A DNA stretch of 64,000 nucleotides, taken from positions 3,782,001 to 3,846,000 of the forward strand of contig JAGTWJ010000017.1 in assembly GCA_020064725.1 (NCBI GenBank). The letters run 5' to 3'. Of this stretch, positions 12,061 through 23,074 are shown in pieces. The translations under genes were made by a program, and so were the position numbers. The notes beneath the pieces were generated by a model. That model did not search any database. It was not told the origin of the DNA and was given only the letters and a program-made list of their open reading frames with translations. How positions within the stretch are numbered: position 1 is the stretch's first letter; every line of letters starts with the position of its first letter. The stretch comes from Drechslerella dactyloides (taxonomy: Eukaryota; Ascomycota; Orbiliomycetes; Orbiliales; Orbiliaceae).

Positions 12061-14555
12061 GCGAGCATTCCTGAACGATAAGTAATAGGCAAGACAAGTG
12101 AAGCAAGGGGTGGAGTGGGTGGTTGAGTGTTTTCTAAACTTTTTTTTTCTTTCATTTGTAATAATTACGGGCATCGTTCTTTTTCGCCATTTGCTTTTTT
12201 ATATTCCCATTCTTCTATCATTTGAGCGAACTCCAATATACCATTGTTGCATAGCAGATAATACTATGTACTATATTCTCACGAAGTGACTGACTGATTT
12301 AACTGTTGTCGTAAATGCTATTCCTATTCATCGAACTGCACATCTACTGCATACAATATCCCATCACGGTATCTTTGGCGACCGCTGTGTGCGTCCGAGC
12401 GGGCGTTCGTTTACGTTAACGTTGTGGATGCATTGCATGTAAGATTTGAGCCGACCGTTACATGTCTGTAAGATTGCGTGGTCCGCGTCATCCTTCCATC
12501 CTCTCCCATCGTGCCGGATCCGAAGCGGCCAGTTAGAAGGTCGAGTAGCCGAATCGTCGCCCCTTTCGGAACCCTCATCCGATCTTTCATCGCAGCGGAC
12601 TGAGTTGCGAGTTCGATTCGTGTGTTGTGGGCTAACTAGCTTACTTTCCGAGCATTTAATTGTATTCGGTAGCTTGATATGCATACTATAGTACTATTTA
12701 GTGACTTTACGTATCGGTAGACGCGAGCTGAAACGTTCAGCCCACGACGCGACATTCCAAGGAAATTAGGTGGCTCCAGAGCTGAAAAGGAGTCGGCAGG
12801 TAGTTCTGTCGCAGGAAACGCAGGTGGTGTTGCAGCTTGTTGCAAGTTGCAACTTGGCTGTGCGCGTGACCGGGAATCCCTGCTGGGCTGGCGACGACAT
12901 ATGCAGGGACCAGAAATTCCTGGTTTAGCTGCATGACCGATCGATCGATCGGAGTTTGTGAGGTCAGATATTGCCACCTCACGATTCTAGACTACCGCAC
13001 CGCAACCCTCTATTGGCTCTGTGTCCCTGCAGCGCAGCCTTACGTCGGACTTTAGCCTGCGTGGCTTATATTATATCGTGTATTCTTTAGACATGATAAC
13101 ATACTAGATACCAGATAATTTGGTGTTCTTAATCAAGCGCAAGCGGGATCGATTCGACGGTCCGTACTAGAGATCGAAGTCAGCGAAACGTCATAGTACG
13201 TCGTGCTACTTAAAATATAACTTAGCCCGCCATCTTTATGTTTTGGAATATCTTTTTCGGCATATAAAAGACTTGGAAAGCAATAATGAACGTAGGTAAC
13301 AATCAATTCTCACCCGCATCGACTATCTACCACGCAAGTTTACCATACATATAACTAATCTAGCCCCGCAGTGGCGCAGGATTTACGACCACACGCCTTA
13401 GTGTATACCAGATGCATACTTGGACCAGAGACATCACCGGGGATCCTAGACCGCCCGATATGCTGACGGAACAACGCCAGTTCCATGGAATGCGTGATAA
13501 GATATGATTACAGATGAGGTAATTATAAGTAAGCACGTAGATAGCTCGCGTGGCTTGTATTGGATTTCGAGAGTGGTTGCATGGGAATGCATGGCTATCG
13601 ATATGCGAACGATAAGAATTATAAACTACCTCAACTATCATAAGTTCAATCCATAGACGCCACAAACGCTTGGTTTAGTCAGTTGCTCTCTGAAATTGAA
13701 TGTATAGAGATAAGCTTGGCGATACTTCATGGTCCTTAGCTCAACGCAGAGCTTCTTAATACTAGACTAGGTCCTGAGGAAATAAATATACACCACCACC
13801 TAAAGCCTTCGATTTCGATTGAAAAGACCCCTGACAACCCACGACTAGAAGCCAAAAAACAAAGTACCGGAAATCCCACCAAGAAGAGGGGGAAATATTA
13901 GTCTACGGTGAGATTTTCAGGGAGGCGAGTTCCGCTGAGGGTGTGATGCTGTCCCGGCATGTTCCTTAAAACAACCCGATGATTATGACCTGCGGCATTC
14001 GAGGCCGCTGATGGTAGTTCGAAGCTAGCTGCTCCATTGCTGGATCTTCTTAGTTCTGTCGGTCGTTCACTTTCATGATATATGTTCAGCCGGTATGTAC
14101 CTAGTAGGTAGGGTCATCGCCATTGAGCCAAGAAACCTCACCTCACCACTAGTATCTGTTTGGAAATTTATTGTCATCTGTACCTTGCGAACTAAGAGTG
14201 CGGTAGAAAACGTATACAACCCTCGATGGATAGAATTTTCCTTTGATACCGTTCTATATACCGACGGTCATACCCGATGCGTCACCATTTTTGTAGACTT
14301 TTGTCCCCATCATTGTAATTCAGGAATGTGGTATCTAGACCTTGGGATCGAGGGCAACTCTAGGAGGAGCCGAATGCGCTAATCCCTATCGCGTCCTTCT
14401 GATATGCATCCAGAGAATAGTATACCTTCTTTTAGATGTGACGATACCAAGTTGTTCAGAATGTATTAGACTTTCTCTGATTCTTCTAATTTCAGTACGT
14501 ATACTAGTGCAATATCGATAGTATTAGATACGTAACCAAATTTGCAACTTCCTGT
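12061..14555. other. Gene-free region downstream of the Crh gene
   Basis: A T-rich stretch at 12138-12152 lies in the Crh 3' region. Beyond 13000 the sequence becomes AT-rich with scattered stops in all frames. No protein similarity is visible. It borders the relic cluster at 14.5-16.7 kb and may be decayed repeat sequence, but no element can be named. Confidence 0.5.
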
Positions 14556-15252
14556 CTATCCGCAGAATCTATAGAAAACGATCTGACCAACATCCCCCGT
14601 AAACAGATGGGCTGCGATGATCGAGTAGTGATCGAGAGAGTTCCTTTTTGCGTCTTCTGAGGAGAGCATGACCCCTAGAGTCTCTAGGACACTGTGCCCG
14701 CCGTTCTCCCCTCGGGCAGTTTTCGTGTCGCCCTCGTGTCGAAATTTTCTGCATGAGCGGTTGAAATCGTAGTTGATCGCCTTTCCGATGGATTGCATAT
14801 CGCCGTATTGTTCAACATTCTCGTCTTTGGGTCCGACTTCAACCTCAAACCACGGTAAGTCACGGAGTGGGGTAGGCAGTGACAGTTTGTTGGTAATCAC
14901 AATGACGGCGACTGGGAGACTCATGTGATATCGCTTGAACTGGACTCTGGGGCCCTCATCTCTAGAGGAATCGATCAGAATTTTTTACTGGGCGTAGTTC
15001 ATATCGTGATGAAGGGTAGACAGGAAATACTCCTTGAGCAAAGATCTTGCTGCCATGTTTATCGAACTTGTTAGGATACAGTGAAATGTGACATCGTTGC
15101 CTCTAAGTCCCCACAGTTGTCGAAATCTACCATCATTCTGCAGATTTCCTGAAGGATAAGATAACATCAGGATTGACATCGTTGTGAATGCGACGTAGCG
15201 CTGGACCAAGTGTTTCGGGCCCTAGAGCCAGAAGCCTCACCAATTCTTTTCC
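14556..15252 (-). pseudogene. Broken copy B of an unrecognised gene family
   Basis: The minus strand encodes, in two frames, a protein clearly related to copy A at 15998-16741. Matching blocks are ETLGP.LRRIHN, LWG...D.TF..IL, LK(E/Q), HM.LPVA, LRDLPWF and IGKA.N. A 1-2 base frameshift near 15150 separates the first two blocks. An intron at 15030-14962 (69 bases; donor GTATTT, acceptor CTCTAG) falls at the same place as the intron of copy A. After it the frame stays open to the stop at 14556. The copy lacks the N-terminal part of A; its first recognisable codon is near 15252, directly after the end of the retroelement fragment. I do not recognise the family and give no function. Confidence 0.7.
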
Positions 15253-15289
15253 AGATGTGTAGATGATTTGGCTGTTTGGCTTTAAAGCC

Positions 15290-15735
15290 GGCTAACGCTT
15301 CCAATATAGACGAGAAAAGCAGCTATACTTCGCCTGCGCCAGCATGTCCAGGAGCCGCTCTGCCCTGGGTATTAGATAATTCGACTTGATCGTGACGTTA
15401 TTGCTTGGGACATAGTTATGTGTCATGCGTAACTTCCCATCCGGCTTACGCACGAACCGAATCCTAGCCGCCCAGGGTCCTTCGCACTGAGTAAGTATCC
15501 CAGCCTCGATCATGCGCGGGAGCCACTCTCGCTGCCAATCCTGTTCCTCGGGTGTGTACAGAGGCTGACCCGCATTCACAGGTCTAGCGGCTCGAACCGT
15601 CGGGATGCTATGCGACACCAAATCCGTTGCCGGCAGGCGCAGCAGGTCGTCGGTGAACAGGTCCCGCCACGTAAGCTTCCAGTCGGCTGGTTGCGGAATC
15701 GGAAATTGGTGACGATGATATAGACCTCACATAGC
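15290..15735 (-). mobile_element. Ty3/gypsy-type reverse-transcriptase fragment
   Basis: About 148 codons in one minus-strand frame carry the N-terminal (fingers/palm) part of a gypsy-type reverse transcriptase: WRDLFTDDLL, PATDLVSHSIPT, YTPEEQDWQ, GPWAARIRFVRKPDGKLRM and TIKSNYLIP. The frame stops just before the catalytic YxDD region, which is missing, as are RNase H and integrase. No flanking long terminal repeats were found. A short open stretch on the same strand (15885-15727, 52 codons, with EKTPEEVMAELAGLR) may be the preceding part of the same element. This is a dead remnant. Confidence 0.82.
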
Positions 15736-15997
15736 GCCTGACATCGAGGTTGAGCCTGATATATGTGCTCTGGTAATTGAGTTCCGCCGGTTAGAAATCC
15801 TTACTCTCAACCCCGCTAGCTCCGCCATCACCTCTTCAGGTGTTTTCTCCTGGTCGATGAGGAACGGGCTTTCCCGGTATACCATGACAGGATATCGAAA
15901 TATACTGACTGAGCATCTCCTTGTTGTTTTCTTGTCTTGCTCGCGCCGGGTTATACAACTCGAGCGGTCTTAGTTGACAGTTGTAAGCCTTCCCGAT

Positions 15998-16741
15998 TCA
16001 CGGAAGGTAACCAGGTTGTTGCACTATTTCGTACTTTGGCTCAATCTCCCACCCAAACCAAGGCAAATCACGCAGCTCTACAGGGAACACTGGCTCCCTA
16101 TCCTCGCTTACCACGGTGGCAACAGGAAGATCCATATGTCTATTCCTGAAGTGTGTGCTGTGGCCTTCACCCCTATATTCGTCGATCGCAGGTTAGAATC
16201 TTGCCCAAGCGTGTTTGTGAGGATGAGGTGCGAATGGAACGTACTGTTTTAGCATGGGTGACGTTGCCCTACATATCGAGTGTGCGAGTACTTGACGGAA
16301 TGTGATATCGTCGTCCTTCATTCCCCAAAGTTCTTTGAATTGGGCATCTGTTGCAAGAATCTCGGTGAGGATGGTGTCAGGATCGGTGTTGTTGTGAATT
16401 CGGCGTAGAATTGGTCCTAGTGTTTCTGCGTCCAGCGTCAGGAGATCGATAAGGCGTTTACGCCAGAGCCGTGGGGCCCAAGAATATCTGGACTGAAGAT
16501 AGGCCAACTCTTTCAAGCCCTTTGGGTCTAGGTTGGCGGAGCTCGAAACATCTTCTGGTCTCTTGCCGTTTGAACTGCTTTCTCCAGCAGCTACACCCTT
16601 GCCCGCACTGGAGCTTGCGCCGTGTTTTTTCCTTTTGTATTTTGCGCTATTGGAAGCCAGTGAGGTTTGTGGGAGAAGTGCTCGATATATTCGATGCAAA
16701 GGGCAGGGCATGATTTGCGGGGTAGTCGAAGGATTGACCAA
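15998..16741 (-). pseudogene. Copy A of an unrecognised gene family, probably truncated
   Basis: Two exons (16741-16245, 16172-15998) give 223 residues. The 72-base intron has a GTACGT donor, a CTAAC branch site and an ATATAG acceptor; it removes an in-frame TAA. The N-terminal 70 residues are Ser/Lys-rich and look disordered; the rest aligns with copy B at about 45-50% identity. In A the frame ends with TGA at 15998, but similarity to B continues past it (IGKAYN against IGKAIN), so this stop looks like a nonsense change, possibly CGA to TGA. No domain is recognised. It could still be a functional shorter protein. RNA evidence would decide. Confidence 0.6.
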
Positions 16742-17468
16742 ATTGACCAGGCGTTGCTCTATGTAGAGATTGATCCAACTGGGGCTGGGGCTGAGTAAGC
16801 AAGAAAGTAAGAAGACTTAGATCGAAAACTGCATTCGGGCAATACCAGACAAGTCGTAACGTTACAGAGATTATACTTGGTGGCAAGGGGTAACATACTG
16901 GGGCACCTGTGGAAGACGAAACACAGATAACGATTCAGAGGTTGAGGGGGTGGTGAAGGAAGGAGGAGGGAGAGGGTGAGCAGTTGGAAGAGGAACAGGA
17001 AGAGAGGACCGGGCTTGTGTTCAAATAAGTGAAGTGAGCTGATTAGGCCTGACCCTGTAGCTTGCTGTACATTCTATTGATACTCAAATCTGATCTCGGG
17101 CTAATCCAGATTTTGAGAGAATTAGTCATTTTGACACTATATTGGGCCTGGAGGACATGCTTGACTCTTCTCACACACCTGTGAAAGGTGAGGTGTCTGG
17201 ATTATCTGGTCAGGTTGGGAGAGGGTGAGAACGTGAGAAGATAGTGTGGTGTGAAGTGTGGGAGAGGAAGAGGAAGAGAGAGGGAGAGGACGGGGATGCC
17301 ACAAAATATGTGTTGCTGACATAATCGGGCTGTTTGCTTTCTAGATGGGGCGGCTCCCTGCATCGGCTGACTGCCTCATCATCCTCACCCATCCGATTCT
17401 CCCCATCGCAACATTCACAAATCGAACGAACACCACACCGCCCAACCACTTCGAAGGAACGCCGGCGA

Positions 17469-17476
17469 TATATATT
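17469..17476 (+). promoter_or_regulatory. TATA box of TMS1
   Basis: TATATATT lies 69 bases before the TMS1 start codon at 17545. Confidence 0.5.
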
Positions 17477-17490
17477 TCAACTATAGAGAG

Positions 17491-17520
17491 GTCTACGAGG
17501 GAAAGGTCTACGAGGGAAAG
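17491..17520 (+). repeat. Two 15-base direct repeats in the TMS1 leader
   Basis: GTCTACGAGGGAAAG occurs twice without spacer, at 17491-17505 and 17506-17520, between the TATA box and the start codon. Confidence 0.9.
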
Positions 17521-17544
17521 GCCTCAGGGCGACGACTATAGAAA

Positions 17545-19184
17545 ATGGGGGCTCTTCTGTCTCTACCCTTAATGGCCGTGCCCAGCATGGGCTCCGTACG
17601 TCATCACCGCCGCGCAAACCCCGAACAGCCGACGATGGACCCGAAGACACCTAACATGTCCACCAGAGGCTCAGTGCCAGCACCGCTAACGTAGACCGTA
17701 TATATAGATGATCGCGATGGGAGCCTCGTGCTGCGGTGCGGCAACGTGCTCTGCAATCTTCAGTTCCTGCGGCAAATGCCACAACAGCACCGCGACCCGT
17801 ATCGTCTACGCACTCATATTGGCCGTCAACTCGATCTTCAGCTGGATCATGCTGACACCCTGGGTCATCAAGAAGCTACAAAAGTTGACGCTGGACTACA
17901 TGGCGATAAAATGCCTCGGCAAGGAATGCTACGGTTTCGTGGCCGTCCACCGATTCAACTTTGCGCTCGGATTGTTCCACTTTGTTATGGCCTTGATGCT
18001 GCTTGGGGTGCGGTCGACGAAGAACGGGCGGGCAGCGATACAGAACGGCTTCTGGGGACCCAAGATCCTCGCCTGGCTGGGCCTCATCGTCCTCACGTTC
18101 TTCATCCCTGAAGAGTTCTTCGTCTTCTGGGGTAACCGCGTCGCGATCGTTGGCGCCGGCCTCTTCCTGTTTCTCGGTCTGATTCTGCTCGTCGACCTCG
18201 CGCACACATGGGCTGAGACCTGCCTTCGTAAAGTCGACGAAACGGACAGCAACATATGGCGCTTTGTGCTTGTCGGATCGACGCTGGGCATGTACATTGT
18301 CTCGATTGTCCTGACTGTCCTCATGTATGTCTTCTTCGGCAAGGGCGACTGCAGCATGAACATCAGCGCGATTACGATAAACATGCTCCTGGCCATCGTT
18401 GTGTCCGCCATGTCCATACACCCAGCGGTGCAGGAAGCCAACTCGCAGGCCGGGTTGGCGCAGAGCGCCATGGTTGCCGTCTACTGTACCTACTTGACCA
18501 TGTCCGCCGTGGCGATGGAACCGGACGACCAGCACTGCAACCCGTGGTTACGCGCAAGGGGCACCCGGACTGCGAGTATTGTCATCGGCGCGCTGCTCAC
18601 GCTCCTTACGATTGCGTATACGACAACGCGGGCGGCGACACAGGGTTTCGCGATGGGTAGCTCCGGAGCTGCGGGCGGTGGATACATCGCGCTTGGAGAC
18701 GACGCGCACGATCTCGTCACGCAGGAGCCGTCGAGACATGCGATGCGACAGGAGGTGCTACGGCGGGCGGTGGCGGAGGGATCATTGCCCGCCAGCGCGC
18801 TGGACACCGACGTCGACAGCGATAGCGAAGATAACGGGGAAAACAGCGTCGACGACGAGAAGGGCCGCGTGCAGTACAACTACTCGCTGTTCCACGTGAT
18901 CTTCATGCTGGCGACGGCCTGGGTGGCGACGCTGCTGACGATGAGCCTGGAGCAGGATAAGCACGGGGATTTCACGCCGGTTGGTCGAACGTATGCGGCG
19001 AGCTGGACGAAGATTGTGAGTGCGTGGGTGTGCTACGGGCTGTATTCGTGGAGTTTGATAGCGCCGGTGGTGTAAGTGTCCTTGTCCGTTCTCGTACCGT
19101 GGATTGGATTAGATGGTATTAAGTGTTCAAGACGATCGAGCTGACATGTGTGATTGATATAGGCTCCCGGACAGGTTCGGTTGA
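17545..19184 (+). CDS. TMS1: Serinc/Tms1 family membrane protein
   Basis: Three exons (17545-17595, 17708-19071, 19163-19184) give 478 residues. Exon 1 encodes only MGALLSLPLMAVPSMGS, the conserved N-terminus of fungal Tms1; the 22-base last exon changes the terminus to VVLPDRFG, also typical. Without these two exons the ORF 17708-19075 looks complete but is wrong at both ends. Serinc proteins are multi-pass membrane proteins with about 10-11 helices, linked to serine incorporation into lipids and, more recently, to lipid scrambling. Visible features are the Cys-rich ASCCGAATC segment after the first helix, many hydrophobic helices, and an acidic cytoplasmic loop rich in Asp/Ser (about residues 375-400). 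Introns are 112 and 91 bases. Confidence 0.93.
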
Positions 19185-20537
19185 GGGAGAGGTTCATTCA
19201 CTTGTCGTAACTGATACCAGGGGTCCGTTGAGTTGAGGTTAAAATTACACGGCTGTGGGATTCGCATATGCATTGAGGGAGTGTTTAGTAGTTGGCAGTT
19301 CGTAGATGTAGTTTGCTCATCGCTTTCTTTTGTCCGTACCAGTTGCTTTCTCTCGTTTTCATGCGTACACTCAACTTTTTGGTTCGGAGCAGGCAGGCAG
19401 GCATGTCTGGTAGTTAATTTGTCGATTCTTTCTCGAATATTTCGTGCGTCTATGCATATGCCTTTTATTTGAAATCTCCATATATCGATTCTGATGAGAC
19501 GACGTATGGTTGTGGCTGGTTTCGTATCCATGGTAAAGTCTTGCTAGCATACTTCGCGAGAAAGCCTCGTTGGAATAACTAGAAGGCGGACTAGGCGTAA
19601 TATGACATAGTAGATAAGAAAGAGGCTTCACGCCGCTGGCCACCGACCGATACACAAGACATGCGCCGCGTGTATCGAGTGGTTTCGGCCGTCATCGTGA
19701 AATACACCGACGATTGAATCAAAAGTCTCCGAAGAACTGGCTATATCGAGCTCCGAGTGTCATTGATTGATCGCAGACCGCGCACCTGTAGACACACTTC
19801 GAACTTCGACTGTACTCCCCTACGCAGGGAGAGAAACGTATAGCTTGTACACAGATAACAAGGGCTAGAACTACGCAGTATCGTAATGCCCGGCCTGCAG
19901 TCATGTGCGGGCGGGCGGCGGGCAAGCTTGCAGAAACTGGCTGAGGCGGGCAGGCTGGCGGGAGGCCATTACGCGTATGGTGGCTTGTACGCACGGCGCT
20001 CTGCTCACACCAAGCAGGTTGATTCGATGCCCGGCCATGCCTGCTCGCTCTGGCTTTCCTCGCAGTACGGATAGGTAGTGCATGATGTATATAAATCCGT
20101 AGTCATATGTGCGTAGAATTTCTAGATCTCGAGTCCGAATTCACATCCAAGCCCAAGCCGTCTCTCGAGCGCTCTGCCGTCAGGTGCGAGACCGTTTTTT
20201 TCCCTGCCGGACGATTCAGTCATAGTTAGCCGGCAACAACCCCGCCATTCCCGCCCATTCCTCCTTCATCACGCCGATTATATCAGCCAGTACAGTTCCA
20301 AGCTATCAACCATCGCCACCACCTTCCATCCTTCCAGATAGACTGCAGGCGTACTCCGAAAGCCGCTATCCTCAACCACAACCACCCAGCAGCCGTCGAA
20401 CGAGCGACTTTTTATTCGCACTCACTCTCGCTTTACGATCACCGGGAGCTAGAAATCCGTATACGTCACACAGAGCGCAGCTGGCAAAGCCACATCCGAT
20501 CCACCTCTAACCTCTCCATATCCTTCGCCTCATCGCC
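19185..20537. other. Spacer between TMS1 and HSE1
   Basis: No gene seen. The last 350 bases are C-rich and hold the HSE1 leader. Confidence 0.55.
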
Positions 20538-23074
20538 ATGTTCCGAGGCGCTCAGGCCAACCCCTTCGACGATGTCGTCGGTACGTCTCCCTCGCTTCTA
20601 TCCGTGATATCCTGCTCGTGAAAAGGCTTGTCGAAGCAGCTGCTAACCGTATTCGCCTGCGTCTTTTCCTCCGGCGATTTTTGATCCTGCAGCCAAGGCG
20701 ACCGACGAGAACCTCACCTCGGAGAACTGGGAGTACATTATGGAAGCGGTGGATAAAGTCGACGCTGGTGGTGAAACTGCGTATGTTGCCTCCCGGCGAA
20801 GGAAGGAAGGAGGGGTAGCAGCGGCGGCTTGCAGCTCGTGCTGACGTACGTGCGTCTTGTCTAGCGCCGGAGATGTCGTCGCCGCTTTGATCAAGAGACT
20901 GGCGCACCGAAACGCCCAAGTTCAGATCTACACGCTCGAGGTAGGCTATGGATCCTGCTGCCGTGCCGAAGGCCGTTCTCATCACTGGTGGGAAAGGCGG
21001 TGTTTTGGCCTGGTCTACGTCTGGTTTCATGTGCTGACTACATGTTGGATGGGTAGACTGCGAATGCATTGTCGCAGAACTGCGGGCCCAAGATGCACCG
21101 GGAGCTGTCGTCACGAGCCTTCACGGATGCCCTGCTGCGACTGGCTTCGGACAGGGTAGGGTTTTCTCATCCCTATATCAAATATGGAAATGGTATGGTG
21201 GTATGGGCTAACGGGGGGTATGATATCGCACAGAACACGCATCAGACGGTCAAGTCGAAGATACTGGAGCGCATGGAGGACTGGGCAGAGATGTTCAGCA
21301 AGGACTCCACCCTGTTCGTCATGGAGCAGGCCTACACACGGTTAAAATCACAGAGTATGCGACCGCTCCCTCTTGTTACGTGACTGTCTGAACGTGAGGG
21401 CCTAATCATTCTGGGGATTTGTAGATCCAAGCCTTCAGGCCCCGTCGAAACCGACCAAGAATGCAATCACGGACGCCGACAGACTCAAGGAAGAAGAAGA
21501 CCTCGCTCGCGCCCTGGAGATCTCGTTACAGGACACCAGGAGGCAGAACTTCCCCGCCGCATCGACGTCGACCTCGGTCGCTGCACAGAAGCAACCTGAG
21601 GCCAAACCGGAGCAGCCGCCGGCCAATGCCACCGCTGCCACCGTCTCACGTGTTCGCGCCTTGTACGACTTTGTGCCTACCGAGTCAGGAGAGCTAGCCT
21701 TCAGGAAGGGCGACACCATAGCGGTGCTCGAGTCAGTGTACAAGGACTGGTGGAAGGGCTCGCTGAGAGGCCAGACGGGCATTTTCCCGCTCAACTATGT
21801 GGAGAAGCTGGCGGATCCGACGGTCGAGGAGCTGCAACGGGAGGCACAGACAGAAGCAGAAGTGTTCGCACAGATCAAGAACGTGGAGAAGCTGCTGTCG
21901 ATGCTGAGCACATCGAGTGCGGAGCAGCATGACAACGATGAAATCACAGTAAGCCGGGTGAGAGCTGCGGAAGGCCCTGGACACCGTACTGATCAGGATG
22001 ACTTTACCAGGCACTGTATCACCAGACGCTCGCGATCAGACCCAAGTTGATAGATCTGATCAGCAAGTACCAGCAGAAGAGAGGTACCTTTCAGCACCCG
22101 ACAGACTACGTCGACGGAACGAGCTAACGTGGTGGCGATGCGTTTCCCTTATAGATGACTTTCAGGCGCTCAATGAAAAGTTCGTCAAGGCCCGCCGCGA
22201 CTACGAGGCGCTGCTAGACACCTCGATGTCCAACCCCGCTGCAAACGCATACTCGCGGCGCCCATACGGCGACGCCCAGGTTGCGCCTCTGTCATACGGT
22301 GCACAGGTGCCTCCAGGACTCGGCGGACCGCAGGGATACTACCCGCCGCAGCCGCAGCACCAACACCACCAGTCCCCGCCGCCTCCGCTCAACAGCACCA
22401 GCCCGTACGCGCCGCCCGACGCCGCCGGCCAACCGGGCGTCGTGCCGTACCCTGTCTCGACGAGCCCGCCGAACGTCACGGGTAACGCTGCGAATTTCTA
22501 CGGCGTGCCCAGCGGGCCTGTTGGCGGCCCCGCCGACGGGCGCAAGCCAGCCTCTCCGAACATCTCCGGCCGAGATCGTCTGCCATCGATAGGCGGCGGC
22601 GGCGGCGGCGGCTACCACGAACCGTCAACCGCGCCACCGCAGGAGCTCGCGACGACCTCCTACGAGTCCCCGCAGGACTTCAGCGTGCGCCCTCTGTCGC
22701 CATCGCACCCGCCGCAACAGCCACAGCAGCAGCAGCAGCAGCAGCCGCAAGCGTACAAGAGCTACTACACATACACCCCGCCGGTAGCGGGAAACACAGC
22801 CCCCAACGCGCAGGGCGTGCCACCGGGTGGAGTGCCGCCGCCGCAACAGCAGCAGCAACAGCAGCCTAGCTACCCTCCTGTAATAACCATGACTTCCCCA
22901 ACCACTGTGCGGGACTCGACTGATAGTTATCAGCAGTACTTGAACAATCGGCCGCAGAGTTGGGTTGACCCGAATGCGGGGGGGCCGGGGGGCAATCCGG
23001 CGGATTACTATCGGAATGCAGAGCTGTTCTTGCCGCAGGGCGGAGGGGGTGGCGCGCGGACGAGGGAGGCGTAG
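20538..23074 (+). CDS. HSE1: ESCRT-0 subunit Hse1 (VHS-UIM-SH3)
   Basis: Eight exons (20538-20580, 20693-20780, 20865-20940, 21057-21155, 21234-21354, 21425-21948, 22011-22083, 22155-23074) encode 647 residues. With Vps27, Hse1 forms ESCRT-0, which collects ubiquitinated cargo on endosomes. Order of parts: VHS domain (about 13-143), ubiquitin-interacting motif with EEEDLARALEISLQ (about 165-181), SH3 domain (217-271, ALYDF and GIFPLNYV), a helical region with LYHQTLAIRPKLIDLI that pairs with Vps27, then a 270-residue tail rich in Pro, Gln, Gly and Tyr with two poly-Gln runs. Seven introns of 62-116 bases break the front half, and the tail is one long exon. All junctions restore conserved sequence, for example DEIT-ALYHQ and QQKR-DDFQ. 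Confidence 0.94.

Larger units (their letters stand above)
16742..17544. other. Purine-rich spacer upstream of TMS1
   Basis: Two G/A-rich stretches (16938-17011 and 17218-17294) dominate. No coding frame is supported. The right end contains the TMS1 promoter and leader, with a TATA box and a 15-base direct repeat (separate entries). Confidence 0.55.

Noticed and set aside
14981..16200. In-frame TAA at the same relative place in copies A and B, followed by conserved coding sequence, suggesting stop-codon read-through
   Set aside because: Both stops lie inside an intron (16244-16173 in A, 15030-14962 in B) with donor, branch site and acceptor; removing it joins the conserved blocks in frame.
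17708..19075. Tms1 as a 455-residue single-exon gene
   Set aside because: The conserved N-terminal MGALLSLP and the C-terminal LPDRFG lie in flanking small exons with proper splice signals.
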